Positions 16,368 through 24,834 of a DNA stretch of 64,000 nt are shown here, in pieces. Origin of the DNA: Mycolicibacterium mucogenicum DSM 44124 (GTDB lineage Bacteria; Actinomycetota; Actinomycetes; Mycobacteriales; Mycobacteriaceae). The DNA is taken from positions 3,782,001 through 3,846,000 of the forward strand of contig NZ_CP062008.1 of NCBI RefSeq assembly GCF_005670685.2, in the 5' to 3' direction. The notes beneath the pieces are model-generated. The model did no database searches. It saw nothing but the letters and a program-made list of their open reading frames with translations, and had not been told where the DNA came from. How positions within the stretch are numbered: position 1 is the first letter of the stretch; each line of letters begins with the position of its first letter. The translations under genes were made by a program, and so were the position numbers.

Positions 16368-17245
16368 CGGTCACCCCGCGGATCGTCCGCGTCGGCGACA
16401 TCATGATGTCAGGGCTGCTCGCCGAGGCCGAAGCGCCGCGCGCCGTCATCGTCGCGGCGCACGGCGGTGGCAGCAGCGCAGCGTATTTCGATTGCCCCGG
16501 GCACCCACGACTGTCGCTGATGCGCACCGCGGCGGCGCTCGGCTACACCGTTGTCGCATTGGATCGCCCCGGATACGGGGCGTCCGACGCCTATCCCGAT
16601 GCGGTCGTTCGGCCGGAACAACGGATCGCCCTGGCGTACGGTGCGGTCGACGCGATACTGGGGGCGCGCGACCGCGGCGCCGGCGTCTTCCTGCTCGGCC
16701 ACTCCAACGGGTGCGAACTGGTCCTACGCATGGCCACCGACGAAAGAGCCGAGCGGCAGCAGGTTTTCGGTATCGGACTGGCCGGTACCGGACTGCGCTA
16801 CCAGGATGCCGCCGTGGAGATGCTCAAGTCGGCGTCGGTCACCCACCGCCCGCCGGGGCTGCGCGAACTGCTGTGGCACCCGGCGGATCTCTATCCGCCG
16901 CTGACCAACACTCCCAATGCGCGCAGCGGCGCCCGGTACGAGGCCGCGATGGTCCAGGATTGGCCCCGCAGTGAATTCCCGGCGCTGGCCGCCGAAGTCC
17001 GGCTGCCAGTGCACTTCACGGTCGCCGAGCACGAACGGGTCTGGCACTCGGACCCGGATGCCGTTGCGGAGATCAGCGGATTGTTCACCGCCGCACCGCG
17101 GATGACGGTTCATCGCCAGGTCGACACGGGCCACAACATCAGCGTTTCGGTGGGAGCCGCGGCGTACCACCTCACGGTCCTGGCGTTCATCGAGGAATGC
17201 CTGGCCAAGCAGCGCAGCACCACAGTCACATTGGAGGTCGGTTAG
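16364..17245 (+). CDS. alpha/beta hydrolase
   Basis: A 293-residue alpha/beta hydrolase with oxyanion motif HGGGSS, DRPGYGASD, nucleophile elbow GHSNG (Ser about residue 114) and terminal His in VDTGHNISV (about 256). The acid may be in AEHERVW. It overlaps the aldolase-like gene by 4 bp and is followed at once by the dehydrogenase at 17245. Possibly a thioesterase or ester/lactone hydrolase; unrelated in detail to the one at 11843. Confidence 0.87.
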   Translation: MTVTPRIVRVGDIMMSGLLAEAEAPRAVIVAAHGGGSSAAYFDCPGHPRLSLMRTAAALGYTVVALDRPGYGASDAYPDAVVRPEQRIALAYGAVDAILGARDRGAGVFLLGHSNGCELVLRMATDERAERQQVFGIGLAGTGLRYQDAAVEMLKSASVTHRPPGLRELLWHPADLYPPLTNTPNARSGARYEAAMVQDWPRSEFPALAAEVRLPVHFTVAEHERVWHSDPDAVAEISGLFTAAPRMTVHRQVDTGHNISVSVGAAAYHLTVLAFIEECLAKQRSTTVTLEVG

Positions 17246-18063
17246 TGCGAGTCGGATTCATCGGTCTCGGCAGCCAGGGGGCGCCGATGGCGCGCCGCAT
17301 CGTGGAGGCCGGATATCCGCTGGCGTTGTGGGCCCGGCGGGCGGCCTCCGTCGAACCGTTCGCCGACACCGCGGCCAAAGTCGTCGACACGCCCGCCGCG
17401 TTGGCTGCCATCAGCGATCTGGTCTGTGTGTGCGTGGTCGGCGACGACGACGTCCGTCAGGTGCTGAACGGTGACTCAGGCGTCTTGGCCGGACTGGCAC
17501 CCGGCGGCACCGTCGCCATCCACAGCACTGTTCACCCCGACACCTGTCGCGAACTCGCCGAAACTGCGGCAGCCAAGGGCATTTCATTGCTCGATGCGCC
17601 GGTCAGCGGCGGTGGCCCCGCGGCGGCCGCCGGCCGGCTCCTGGTGATGGTCGGCGGCGACCCCGACGTCGTCGAGCGCTGTCGGCCAGTGTTCGCCACG
17701 TACGCCGAACCGGTCGTCCACCTCGGGGGTGTCGGTTCCGGCCAGGTGACCAAACTGCTGAACAACCTGCTCTTCACCGCCAATATCGCGACCGCGAAGA
17801 CGACGCTGGACCTCGGCGAAGCGCTCGGTGTCTCGGTGGACCGCCTCGCCGAGGTGATCACCCAGGGCTCTGCCAACAGCTTCGCGCTCGGACGCATCGC
17901 CCAGTTCGGCGGCAGCCTCGACATCCTCAAGTCGGTGGCCGCGGACCTACTGAAGAAGGACGTCAGCCTGATTGCCGACCTCGCCGAGGCCGCCGGCGCC
18001 ACACCGGGCGCAGTGCTCGAATCCGCCGATGCTGCACTGGGTTTGATGGGCCGAACCCGGTGA
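17245..18063 (+). CDS. beta-hydroxyacid dehydrogenase (3-hydroxyisobutyrate dehydrogenase-like)
   Basis: A 272-residue NAD(P)-dependent dehydrogenase: Rossmann start VGFIGLGSQGAPMA, substrate motif DAPVSGGGPAA (about residue 120) and catalytic Lys region QVTKLLNNLL (about 171). GTG at 17245 has TTGGAGG just upstream. It oxidises a beta-hydroxy acid or reduces an aldehyde acid. The next gene is a tandem paralogue with a 4-bp overlap, so the two may form a heterodimer or act on related substrates. Confidence 0.9.
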   Translation: MRVGFIGLGSQGAPMARRIVEAGYPLALWARRAASVEPFADTAAKVVDTPAALAAISDLVCVCVVGDDDVRQVLNGDSGVLAGLAPGGTVAIHSTVHPDTCRELAETAAAKGISLLDAPVSGGGPAAAAGRLLVMVGGDPDVVERCRPVFATYAEPVVHLGGVGSGQVTKLLNNLLFTANIATAKTTLDLGEALGVSVDRLAEVITQGSANSFALGRIAQFGGSLDILKSVAADLLKKDVSLIADLAEAAGATPGAVLESADAALGLMGRTR

Positions 18064-18863
18064 GCACGGTCGGCTTCGTCGGAGCGGGGCGCATGGGCAG
18101 TGCCATGGTCCGCCGGCTCGTCGCGGCCGACGACCATGTGAATGTTCTGGCACGCTCTCCCGAGAAGAGCACCGTCATAACGGAACTCGGCGCAACACCG
18201 GTCCCCGACTTCGCCGCTGTGTGCGCCGACGCCGATGCCGTCGTCATCTGCGTCTTCACCGACCAACAGGTCCGCGAGGTCGCCGCTGCGCTGGCGTCTG
18301 ATCTGCAGCCCGGCGCCGTCCTGGTCATTCACACCACCGGCAGCCCGCACACCACGGAGGCCATCGCCGCCCGCGGGGTGGACGTCGTCGATGCCGCGGT
18401 CAGCGGCGGCCCGCACGATATCGCGGCGGGCCGGCTGACGCTGTTCGTCGGCGGGTCCGACGCCGCGGTCGGGCGGGCCAAGCCGGTGCTGTCGTGTTAC
18501 GGCGACCCGATCATTCACGCCGGGCCGCCGGGCGCCGGTCAGCGAGTCAAACTGATCAATAATGCACTGTTCGCCGCGCAGATCGGATTGATCAGCGCCG
18601 CAGCCGAACTCGGTGAACAGCTGGGCATTCCGGAATCGACGCTGCTGGCAGCCCTGCCCCACGCCAGCGCGGGGGGCCGCGCGCTAGACAGCGTCGCGCG
18701 GGCAGGTTCTGCCGCGTCGTTCCGCGCGGTCGTCGGCGAGTTCCTGACCAAGGATGTCGCGACGGTCCGCGCCACCGCAGCTGAGTTGGGCACCGGACTG
18801 GGCGTGCTCGACGCCGTCATCGATGTTGGCCTGGCGCCAACCGGAGGGAGCAATACCGCATGA
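18060..18863 (+). CDS. beta-hydroxyacid dehydrogenase, tandem paralogue
   Basis: A 267-residue protein of the same family as the preceding one: VGFVGAGRMGSAM, DAAVSGGPHDIA and QRVKLINNALFA with the catalytic Lys. The divergence between the pair is large, so this is an old duplication rather than a recent one. It overlaps both neighbours by 4 bp (previous stop; P450 ATGA), giving tight co-translation. Substrate unknown. Confidence 0.9.
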   Translation: MSTVGFVGAGRMGSAMVRRLVAADDHVNVLARSPEKSTVITELGATPVPDFAAVCADADAVVICVFTDQQVREVAAALASDLQPGAVLVIHTTGSPHTTEAIAARGVDVVDAAVSGGPHDIAAGRLTLFVGGSDAAVGRAKPVLSCYGDPIIHAGPPGAGQRVKLINNALFAAQIGLISAAAELGEQLGIPESTLLAALPHASAGGRALDSVARAGSAASFRAVVGEFLTKDVATVRATAAELGTGLGVLDAVIDVGLAPTGGSNTA

Positions 18864-20071
18864 CCGCAACGAAACTCGTGTTCGACCCATTCTCCGAGGA
18901 CTTCTTCAACGGGCCGTGGGATACCTACCGGCGAATGCGCGCTGAGGCACCCGTCTACTACAGCGAGGAACACGATTTCTACGCGCTGTCGCGGCACGAG
19001 GACGTCGCTCCCGCCTACCGCGACTTCGAGACCTATTCATCGGCGTACGGCGCGGATTTGGCACAGGTACGCACCGGAGTCGAGTTGCCGGGCAACATGC
19101 GGATGATCATCTTCATGGATCCGCCCGAACACCGCCACATCCGCAGTCTGCTGAACAAGGTGTTCACGCCGCGCGCGATCCAGTCACAACGCGAGATGGT
19201 CCGGGCGAAGATCGAGAAGTACCTGAACCGCCTCGACCCCAATGGATTCGATGCCGTGCAGGACTTCACCGGACCGTTCCCGGTCGAGGTGATCACCAAC
19301 ATGATGGGTGTCCCCGACGAACAGGCCCAACAGGTCCGGTACTGGATCGATGAATCGCTGCACCGCGAGATCGGCCAGGTCGAAACCTCGGAGCAGGGCA
19401 TCCAGGCCTACCTCGACAGCGCGGCTTTCTATTTCGACCTGGCGCGCCGGCGCAAGGACGAACCCGGTGACGATTTGATCAGCCGCCTTCTCGCCGCCGA
19501 GACCGAACGCGAAGACGGGACGGTCACGAAGCTGGAGGATTACGAGATCGCCGGATTCGCCTCACTTCTGGGCGGCGCTGGCGCTGAGACGGTGACCAAG
19601 CTGGTCGGTAACGCCGTCTACCTCTTCGCCCGGTATCCGGAACAGTGGCAGAGGCTGCTGGACGATCGCGGCAAGATTCCCGCAGCCGTCGAGGAACTGC
19701 TGCGGTACGAGGCGCCGTCGCAGTACAACGTGCGTCGCAGCATGAAAGACGTGCACCTGCACGGCACGACGATTCCCGAGGGTGCGCCGGTCTTCCTGCT
19801 CGGCGGATCGGCCAACCGCGACCCCGAAGCGTGGACCGACCCTGATGCCTTCGACATCGACCGCAACCACACCGAGGCCCAGAACCTCGGATTCGGGTAC
19901 GGCATCCACAGTTGTCTGGGGGCGGCACTGGCACGGATGGAGAGCGCCGTCGCACTGGAGGCCCTGCTGGACTTCATGCCGCGTTATGAAATCGACTGGG
20001 ACGGTTGCAAACGCGTCCACATGCAGAACGTCATGGGCTGGCAGAACATTCCGGTGCGGGTGCTGCGGTGA
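18860..20071 (+). CDS. cytochrome P450
   Basis: A 403-residue P450 with I-helix GGAGAETV, ExxR in EELLRYE and heme loop FGYGIHSCLG. It overlaps the dehydrogenase before and the ferredoxin after by 4 bp, so its redox partner is almost certainly the 20068 ferredoxin. The acid/alcohol pair in the I helix is present as Glu-Thr. Substrate unknown; the operon suggests a CoA-linked or acidic isoprenoid intermediate. Confidence 0.94.
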   Translation: MTATKLVFDPFSEDFFNGPWDTYRRMRAEAPVYYSEEHDFYALSRHEDVAPAYRDFETYSSAYGADLAQVRTGVELPGNMRMIIFMDPPEHRHIRSLLNKVFTPRAIQSQREMVRAKIEKYLNRLDPNGFDAVQDFTGPFPVEVITNMMGVPDEQAQQVRYWIDESLHREIGQVETSEQGIQAYLDSAAFYFDLARRRKDEPGDDLISRLLAAETEREDGTVTKLEDYEIAGFASLLGGAGAETVTKLVGNAVYLFARYPEQWQRLLDDRGKIPAAVEELLRYEAPSQYNVRRSMKDVHLHGTTIPEGAPVFLLGGSANRDPEAWTDPDAFDIDRNHTEAQNLGFGYGIHSCLGAALARMESAVALEALLDFMPRYEIDWDGCKRVHMQNVMGWQNIPVRVLR

Positions 20072-20271
20072 GCAAAGTACACGTCGACTTCGGGCTGTGC
20101 GAGAGCAACGGCGTCTGCGAGGGCCTCATCCCCGACGTGTTCCATCTCGACGACCAGGACTACTTGCACGTCTTGCAGGACGAGGTAACCCCGGACAACC
20201 ACGACCGGATCGCCGAAGCCGTTCGCCAATGTCCCCGCCAGGCCATATCGATCACGGAGGATCCCGTATGA
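20068..20271 (+). CDS. P450-type ferredoxin, CxxNxxC variant
   Basis: A 67-residue ferredoxin with first loop CESNGVC and distal QCPRQAI, i.e. CxxNxxC...CP. GTG at 20068 overlaps the P450 stop (GTGA). Its position makes it the dedicated partner of P450 18860-20071. Of the four ferredoxins here, two have His, one Phe and one Asn at the variable position. Confidence 0.92.
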   Translation: MSKVHVDFGLCESNGVCEGLIPDVFHLDDQDYLHVLQDEVTPDNHDRIAEAVRQCPRQAISITEDPV

Positions 20272-21668
20272 AGCCCTACCGCGTCGTTCAGTGGACGACC
20301 GGAAACGTCTCGCGCGAAGCGGTCAAGGGCATCCTCGAACGCCCTGGCCTTGAACTCGTCGGTGTCTTCGCCTATAGCGCTGACAAGGTCGGGAGGGACC
20401 TCGGCGAGCTGTGCGGGCTCGACCGCACACTCGGCGTCGCGGCGACCAATCGCATCGAGGACATCGTTGCGCTGCAGCCGGACTGCGTCGTCTACATGCC
20501 GTTACACCCTGAAATCGAACATCTGGAGACGCTGCTTCGAGCGGGCATCAACGTCGCGACGACTGCGCACTTCATGACCGGCCGTGCCTATGGCGAGGAG
20601 GCGCGAGCGCGGCTCGAGGCCGCCGCCGTGGAAGGTGGTGCCAGCATGTTTGGCAGCGGCATCAATCCCGGATACATGCAGCATCTGGCGTCGGTCGCGA
20701 CCAACGTGTGCCGTACCGCCAGCTACGTCAGAATCCTTGAGTCGTTCGACATCGGGCCTTGGGCCGGGGACGCGAACCAGGACGAGCTGGGCTGGGGGCG
20801 TCCTGCGGGTGACCCGAACCACGCGGCGGACATCAAGCACGCCACCATCCCGTTTGGCGACGCCTGCGAGGCCCTGGCCGAGTTGCTAGACGTCTCCGTC
20901 GACGGAATTCGGTGCGATGTGGAGTTCACCTACGCAGGCAAAGATCTCGATATCCCCGGACGTGACGTTCGCGCAGGCACCGTCGCAGGGGTCTACGCAC
21001 GCTGGATCGGCTCAGCGGGCGGTCTCGATGTCGTGGAGACCGCGGTGAAGTGGACTATCACCGCGGACCTCGTCCCAGCATGGGACATCACGATGGACTA
21101 CGAAATCGAGATCCGCGGCCACCCCAACGTCACCCTCCGCGCCGGAGTGTTACCCGAGTTCGGCTCGATGACGATGGACGAGATGGTCGGCATCGGTTCA
21201 GTGATCACGGCGATGCCCGTTGTTAACGCCATCCCGGCCGTCGTCGCGGCGCGGCCCGGCATCGTCGGTTACTCCGACCTTCCAGCCGTCGGGACCCGTC
21301 TGATACCGGCCTCGCCGCCTGCACAGAGTGCTGCGGTCCCGCCACCCTCGCGTCCACATTTCACGCGCCAATCGACCCTGCAGGAACTCACGGCCTCGCC
21401 GGTCGGGCGGCTGCTGAACCGAATCGTCGCCAGGCAGGCCAAGAAGACTGCCACCACCGACCGTGACGTTGCGATGTTCGTCGGCATGGCCGCATACCAG
21501 AGCATTGAGCAGTTGGTCTTGATGAGCGACGGCAAGATGTCCTGGCCGGTCGCGGACTCGATCATCGATCTGGCGAACGGTCAACCCCATCGTATCGCTG
21601 GGCGCGCCGTCGCCGGGGTCCGGAAACGATGGCGAGCATCGCCCTGCCGGAGCAGATGGCCGACGTGA
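20268..21668 (+). CDS. DapB-like NAD(P)-dependent dehydrogenase with extra C-terminal region
   Basis: A 466-residue protein. Residues 1-350 match the dihydrodipicolinate reductase-like / amine dehydrogenase-like family: N-terminal WTTGNVSREA nucleotide loop, FGSGINPGYM and VEFTYAGKDLD. Residues about 365-450 form an additional mostly helical segment not recognised (ELTASPVGRLLNRI, MAAYQSIEQLVLM). The last about 15 residues are Arg/Ser-rich and overlap an SDR remnant in another frame, so the natural C-terminus was probably replaced. ATG at 20268 overlaps the ferredoxin stop and has CGGAGG upstream. Confidence 0.82.
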   Translation: MKPYRVVQWTTGNVSREAVKGILERPGLELVGVFAYSADKVGRDLGELCGLDRTLGVAATNRIEDIVALQPDCVVYMPLHPEIEHLETLLRAGINVATTAHFMTGRAYGEEARARLEAAAVEGGASMFGSGINPGYMQHLASVATNVCRTASYVRILESFDIGPWAGDANQDELGWGRPAGDPNHAADIKHATIPFGDACEALAELLDVSVDGIRCDVEFTYAGKDLDIPGRDVRAGTVAGVYARWIGSAGGLDVVETAVKWTITADLVPAWDITMDYEIEIRGHPNVTLRAGVLPEFGSMTMDEMVGIGSVITAMPVVNAIPAVVAARPGIVGYSDLPAVGTRLIPASPPAQSAAVPPPSRPHFTRQSTLQELTASPVGRLLNRIVARQAKKTATTDRDVAMFVGMAAYQSIEQLVLMSDGKMSWPVADSIIDLANGQPHRIAGRAVAGVRKRWRASPCRSRWPT

Positions 21669-21748
21669 TCGTCTTCCTGGCCTCCGACGCCGCCGCGTTC
21701 GTCAACGGCGCAATCGTGGCAGCCGACGGCGGGTGGTCAGCGGGCTGA
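21629..21748 (+). pseudogene. SDR C-terminal remnant
   Basis: A 39-codon frame beginning MASIALPEQMADVIVFLASD and ending with the AADGGWSAG signature of classical SDRs is the last sixth of such a gene; the Rossmann fold and active site are missing. It overlaps the end of the DapB-like gene in a different frame. Best read as the scar of a deletion or recombination that removed most of an SDR gene. Confidence 0.75.
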
Positions 21749-21758
21749 GGCCCGCTGA
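21737..21758. terminator. terminator hairpin
   Basis: Perfect 9-bp stem TCAGCGGGC / GCCCGCTGA around TGAG, covering the stop of the SDR remnant. It closes the long plus-strand operon and faces the convergent DUF1330 gene. A GTCAGGCCCC direct repeat follows it. Confidence 0.6.
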
Positions 21759-21771
21759 GTGTCAGGCCCCG

Positions 21772-22062
21772 TCAGGCCCCGAAGCCCGACAGGATCACGG
21801 CGTTGCAATCCGCGGCGGACTGGCGGACCTTGGCCGCCGCCTGGTAGGCGTCGGATTCGTACCAAGCTCGGGCGGCATCCACCGACTCGAACTCCAGCAC
21901 GACGGTCTGGTTGCCGTGCCAGCTACCCTCGAGCACCTGGGGATTCTGGTCCACCGACACGATGGTGGCCGACGACATCGCCTTGCCGGCCAGCTTGGCG
22001 TACTCCGCCATGCCGGCGGGGTCCTTGACGTCCTCGGTGAGGATCACATATCCCTTGGCCAC
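21772..22062 (-). CDS. DUF1330 domain protein
   Basis: A 96-residue protein of the DUF1330 dimeric alpha/beta-barrel family: start MAKGYVILTEDVKDP, then VLEGSW and AARAWYESDAYQ. Members are small ferredoxin-like-fold proteins of unclear biochemical role, often near oxygenase genes. GTG at 22062 follows AAGGAGA. Last gene of the P450-ferredoxin-DUF1330 operon, 14 bp after the ferredoxin. Confidence 0.88.
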   Translation of the reverse strand: MAKGYVILTEDVKDPAGMAEYAKLAGKAMSSATIVSVDQNPQVLEGSWHGNQTVVLEFESVDAARAWYESDAYQAAAKVRQSAADCNAVILSGFGA

Positions 22063-22076
22063 TCGAATCTCCTTGA

Positions 22077-22271
22077 CTAGTCGTTCGTTTCGACGATTGC
22101 TTGTTCCGGACAGTTCGTCATGGCATCGCGAACCGCGTCCTCGAGGCCGGGGCCGATCTCCGAGGGGTCGGCGACCGCATAACCGTCGTCAGTCATGCTG
22201 AAGACATCTGGGCACAACGTCAGGCACATGCCGTGCCCGCGGCACCGATCCTCATCGACAACAACCTTCAT
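22077..22271 (-). CDS. P450-type ferredoxin, CxxHxxC variant with extra Cys
   Basis: A 64-residue ferredoxin with loop CRGHGMC then LCPDVF, and distal NCPEQAI. His occupies the variable position, and an additional cysteine in LCPDVF gives four in all. Its ATG overlaps the stop of the P450 22268-23557 (ATGA), marking it as that enzyme's partner. Confidence 0.92.
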   Translation of the reverse strand: MKVVVDEDRCRGHGMCLTLCPDVFSMTDDGYAVADPSEIGPGLEDAVRDAMTNCPEQAIVETND

Positions 22272-23557
22272 GACGCGCTCCCGGCCGGATCGAATTCGAG
22301 ATGGAGGTCGATGATGCCACGCAGGATGTAGGTCGGAATGTATTGGTACCGGCGATTTCCCGCCGGTCCGTGGTGGGCCTCGGAGATTCTGATATCCGAT
22401 GTCCGGTCGAGGAGCCGCTCCAGCGCCACGCGGGTCTCGGCCCGCGCCAGCGGCGCACCCGGGCAGCTGTGGATACCGCGGCCGAAGGCGAGGTGTTGAC
22501 GCGCGTTCTTGCGTTCGGCGTCGAAGGTGTCGGGATCCTCGAAGCGTCGCGGATCCCGGTTGGCCGCACCATTGATCACCATCAGCGTGCAGCCCGCACC
22601 GATCGCCTCGTCACCGATCGTGGTCGGCACACGCGAGAGCCGGAAGTCGCCCTTAACCGGACTTTCGATGCGTAGGCACTCCTCGATGAAGTTCGGCAGC
22701 AGGCTGCGATCCGCGCGGAGCTTGGCCTGCATGTCGGGTTGCTCGCCGATAACCTTCAGCGCCGTGCTGAGCAGTCGGACGGTGGTCTCCTGCCCGGCCG
22801 AGAACACATTCGTGGCCACGCGCACCACGTCGTCCACCGTCGGCATGGTGCCGTCGGGGAAGGTCGCGGTCGCCAGGCCCGTCAGCACGTCGTCGCGGGG
22901 TTCGCGGCGGCGGTCTTCGACGTAGACCGCGAAGGCCTCGTAGAGATACTCGAAAGGCGTTTTGGAGAGCGTCTTTTCGTCGGTACTACCGAGCCCGCCC
23001 CCATGGGTGCCCTTCGCGAGGCGCTCGAGCAGTTCGGGGCAATCCTCATCGGGAACCCCGAGGAGGTCCGCGATGACGCGCAGCGTGAACGGCCCGGCGA
23101 ACCCCTTGATGAACTCGCCCGCGCCGGGCGCCAGGAACTCACCCAGCATGTCGTCGGCGATCCGCCACATCGCGTCCTCGTTCTCCTTGAGGCGCTTGGG
23201 GGTGATCAGCCGCATCAGCAGGGCGCGGTGATTGGTGTGCGTCGGCGGATCGAGCGTGGGCAGCTGGTCGCTGTAGGGAATCTCGTCACGGTGCTTCTCG
23301 ATGAGCTCGCTGACATCGTCACCCTCGAGCGGTACCGGGAAGCCCGGGAACGGGCCCGTCACCGAGATGCACGACGAGAACGTGTCGGCGTCGTTGTAGA
23401 CATCGACCGCTTCCTGCCAGCCGGTGACCATCGTGACGCCGTAGTGCTCTTCACGGGTCACCGGGCACTTGTTGCGCAGGGCCTCGTAAAACGGGTACGG
23501 GTCGTCGGTCAGCCGATCATCCCGGAAGAAATCGACCGCGGTGAGGTCTTCCGACAC
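22268..23557 (-). CDS. cytochrome P450
   Basis: A 429-residue P450, paralogous to the truncated one at the window start. I-helix SAGQETT, ExxR ECLR, heme loop FGRGIHSCPG. GTG at 23557 with TGGAGG just upstream is preferred to the longer frame, which would begin inside the palindrome at 23582-23604. First gene of a P450-ferredoxin-DUF1330 operon under that palindrome. Confidence 0.93.
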   Translation of the reverse strand: MSEDLTAVDFFRDDRLTDDPYPFYEALRNKCPVTREEHYGVTMVTGWQEAVDVYNDADTFSSCISVTGPFPGFPVPLEGDDVSELIEKHRDEIPYSDQLPTLDPPTHTNHRALLMRLITPKRLKENEDAMWRIADDMLGEFLAPGAGEFIKGFAGPFTLRVIADLLGVPDEDCPELLERLAKGTHGGGLGSTDEKTLSKTPFEYLYEAFAVYVEDRRREPRDDVLTGLATATFPDGTMPTVDDVVRVATNVFSAGQETTVRLLSTALKVIGEQPDMQAKLRADRSLLPNFIEECLRIESPVKGDFRLSRVPTTIGDEAIGAGCTLMVINGAANRDPRRFEDPDTFDAERKNARQHLAFGRGIHSCPGAPLARAETRVALERLLDRTSDIRISEAHHGPAGNRRYQYIPTYILRGIIDLHLEFDPAGSAS

Positions 23558-23581
23558 GCGTCCTCCATTCGAAGCAGGCTC

Positions 23582-23604
23582 AGATGAGAATGTGATTCTC
23601 ATCT
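23582..23604. promoter_or_regulatory. GAGAAT-N3-ATTCTC palindrome, extended
   Basis: The strongest copy of the motif: AGATGAGAAT-GTG-ATTCTCATCT, a perfect 10-3-10 palindrome, 25 bp upstream of the P450 GTG. Its length suggests a high-affinity TetR-type operator. Confidence 0.8.
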
Positions 23605-23650
23605 TTGATGATTACATTTCCACAGTGATCCGCCGACGTCAATCGGCCGA

Positions 23651-24496
23651 TCACTGGATCGGCTCGTCCCCCAGAACGGTCGTCCGCAGCATCTCCCGCG
23701 GCGAATCCGGGTCGTAGGGGGCGGCACGGTGCAGCACCCCGCGGTTGTCCCAGATGACGGTGTCCCCCACCGACCACGTGTGGCTGTACACCTTGTCTGC
23801 GGCAGTGGCCCGCTCCAGCAGTTCGGCGAGCAGCGCGCGTCCCTCGTCCGGCTCCATGCCGACGATGTAGTCCGCCGACGCACCAAGAACGAGTGACTTG
23901 CGTCCGGAACGGTGCGTCCAGACCAGCGGATGCTCGTGCGTCCGCCGCGACCGCCACACGGCGAGCTGTTCAGGCGACGGATCGGGTGTGACGCGGCGTT
24001 GCGATGCCTCGAGCGAATGCACCACCCGCAGCTGCCCGTACCGCTCCCGTTCGTCGTCGGTCAGTCCGTCATATGCGCCATAGGAATTCGCAAACTCGGT
24101 CTCGCCGCCGGACGCCGCCACCGCGACTGCCGAAAGCACGGTCGCCTGCTGCGGGCAGGTGTCCTCGATGGGTGTGCAGCCGTCGATGTGCCAATCGAAC
24201 GTCGCCCGCAGATACGCCGCCGAGGCGTTCTTGGACGTGTCGAGCGTGATCGGGTAGATGCCCGCAACGGAATGGTGTCCGTCCGACGAGTGATCGACAT
24301 GCCCGAGCCGGCGGCAGAACGCGACCTGCTGCTGCGGCTCGAGCCACAGTCCCGGGAAGACCAGTACGCCGTTGTCCTCCAAGGCATCCAGCACTGCCGC
24401 GGCGAGCGCATCGTCGGCGGCCAGCCGTTCGGCATCGATGCCGGACACTTCGGCCCCGACCGATGACGTGAGCTTGTTGATGGTCAGGACACTCAC
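23651..24496 (-). CDS. TauD/TfdA-family 2-oxoglutarate dioxygenase
   Basis: A 281-residue Fe(II)/2-oxoglutarate-dependent dioxygenase. Iron ligands visible: H103 and D105 in DWHIDG and distal H256 in NRGVLHRA; the oxoglutarate-binding Arg is in REMLRTT (267-271). GTG at 24496 overlaps the preceding small gene by 4 bp. It ends the reductase-SDR-Rieske-small protein operon. The family hydroxylates or cleaves diverse substrates (taurine, aryloxyacids, alkyl sulfates); which one here is unknown. Confidence 0.9.
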   Translation of the reverse strand: MSVLTINKLTSSVGAEVSGIDAERLAADDALAAAVLDALEDNGVLVFPGLWLEPQQQVAFCRRLGHVDHSSDGHHSVAGIYPITLDTSKNASAAYLRATFDWHIDGCTPIEDTCPQQATVLSAVAVAASGGETEFANSYGAYDGLTDDERERYGQLRVVHSLEASQRRVTPDPSPEQLAVWRSRRTHEHPLVWTHRSGRKSLVLGASADYIVGMEPDEGRALLAELLERATAADKVYSHTWSVGDTVIWDNRGVLHRAAPYDPDSPREMLRTTVLGDEPIQ

Positions 24497-24834
24497 GGCA
24501 CCGGCGCCCCGATGCGATTCATGACGGCATCGGCGGAGTCGGCGGGCTTCTGGGTGCCGAAGATCTCGACGGCCATCGACACCATGATCATCGAGTAGAT
24601 GAGGTGCAGCAGGTTGAGCGCGTCATCCGGCAGGTCGTCGAGGCCGAACTTGTCGCAGTAGTCGATGGCCTCTTCGAAGCGTGGCGTGAACGCGTCGTAG
24701 AACTCCCGAATCTCGGTCATCGGCGTGTTCAGGCGCATTTCCCAGCGTTCGGGTTCGGTTGCCAGGCACCACTTCTCGGCGAACGGCTCGAACTCGGCGA
24801 AGGCGCTCGGCAGCTTGGTTTCCGCCACGATCAC
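24493..24834 (-). CDS. small Rieske-associated protein (unknown family), copy 1
   Basis: A 113-residue acidic, helical protein not recognised as a known domain. It is homologous to 29739-30074 and 48609-48947; shared elements include LATEPER-type TExxR, an FYD segment, YCDKFGLDDLPDD and LHLIYSMIMVS. All three copies directly follow a Rieske oxygenase alpha subunit; here GTG overlaps the oxygenase stop by 4 bp. A structural or electron-transfer partner of the oxygenase, replacing the missing beta subunit, is the simplest inference. It lacks Fe-S cysteine motifs. Confidence 0.8.
   Translation of the reverse strand: MIVAETKLPSAFAEFEPFAEKWCLATEPERWEMRLNTPMTEIREFYDAFTPRFEEAIDYCDKFGLDDLPDDALNLLHLIYSMIMVSMAVEIFGTQKPADSADAVMNRIGAPVP

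Noticed and set aside
21759..21785. GTCAGGCCCC direct repeat as a mobile-element or attachment site
   Set aside because: Only two 10-bp copies next to a terminator, with no recombinase or target duplication around them.
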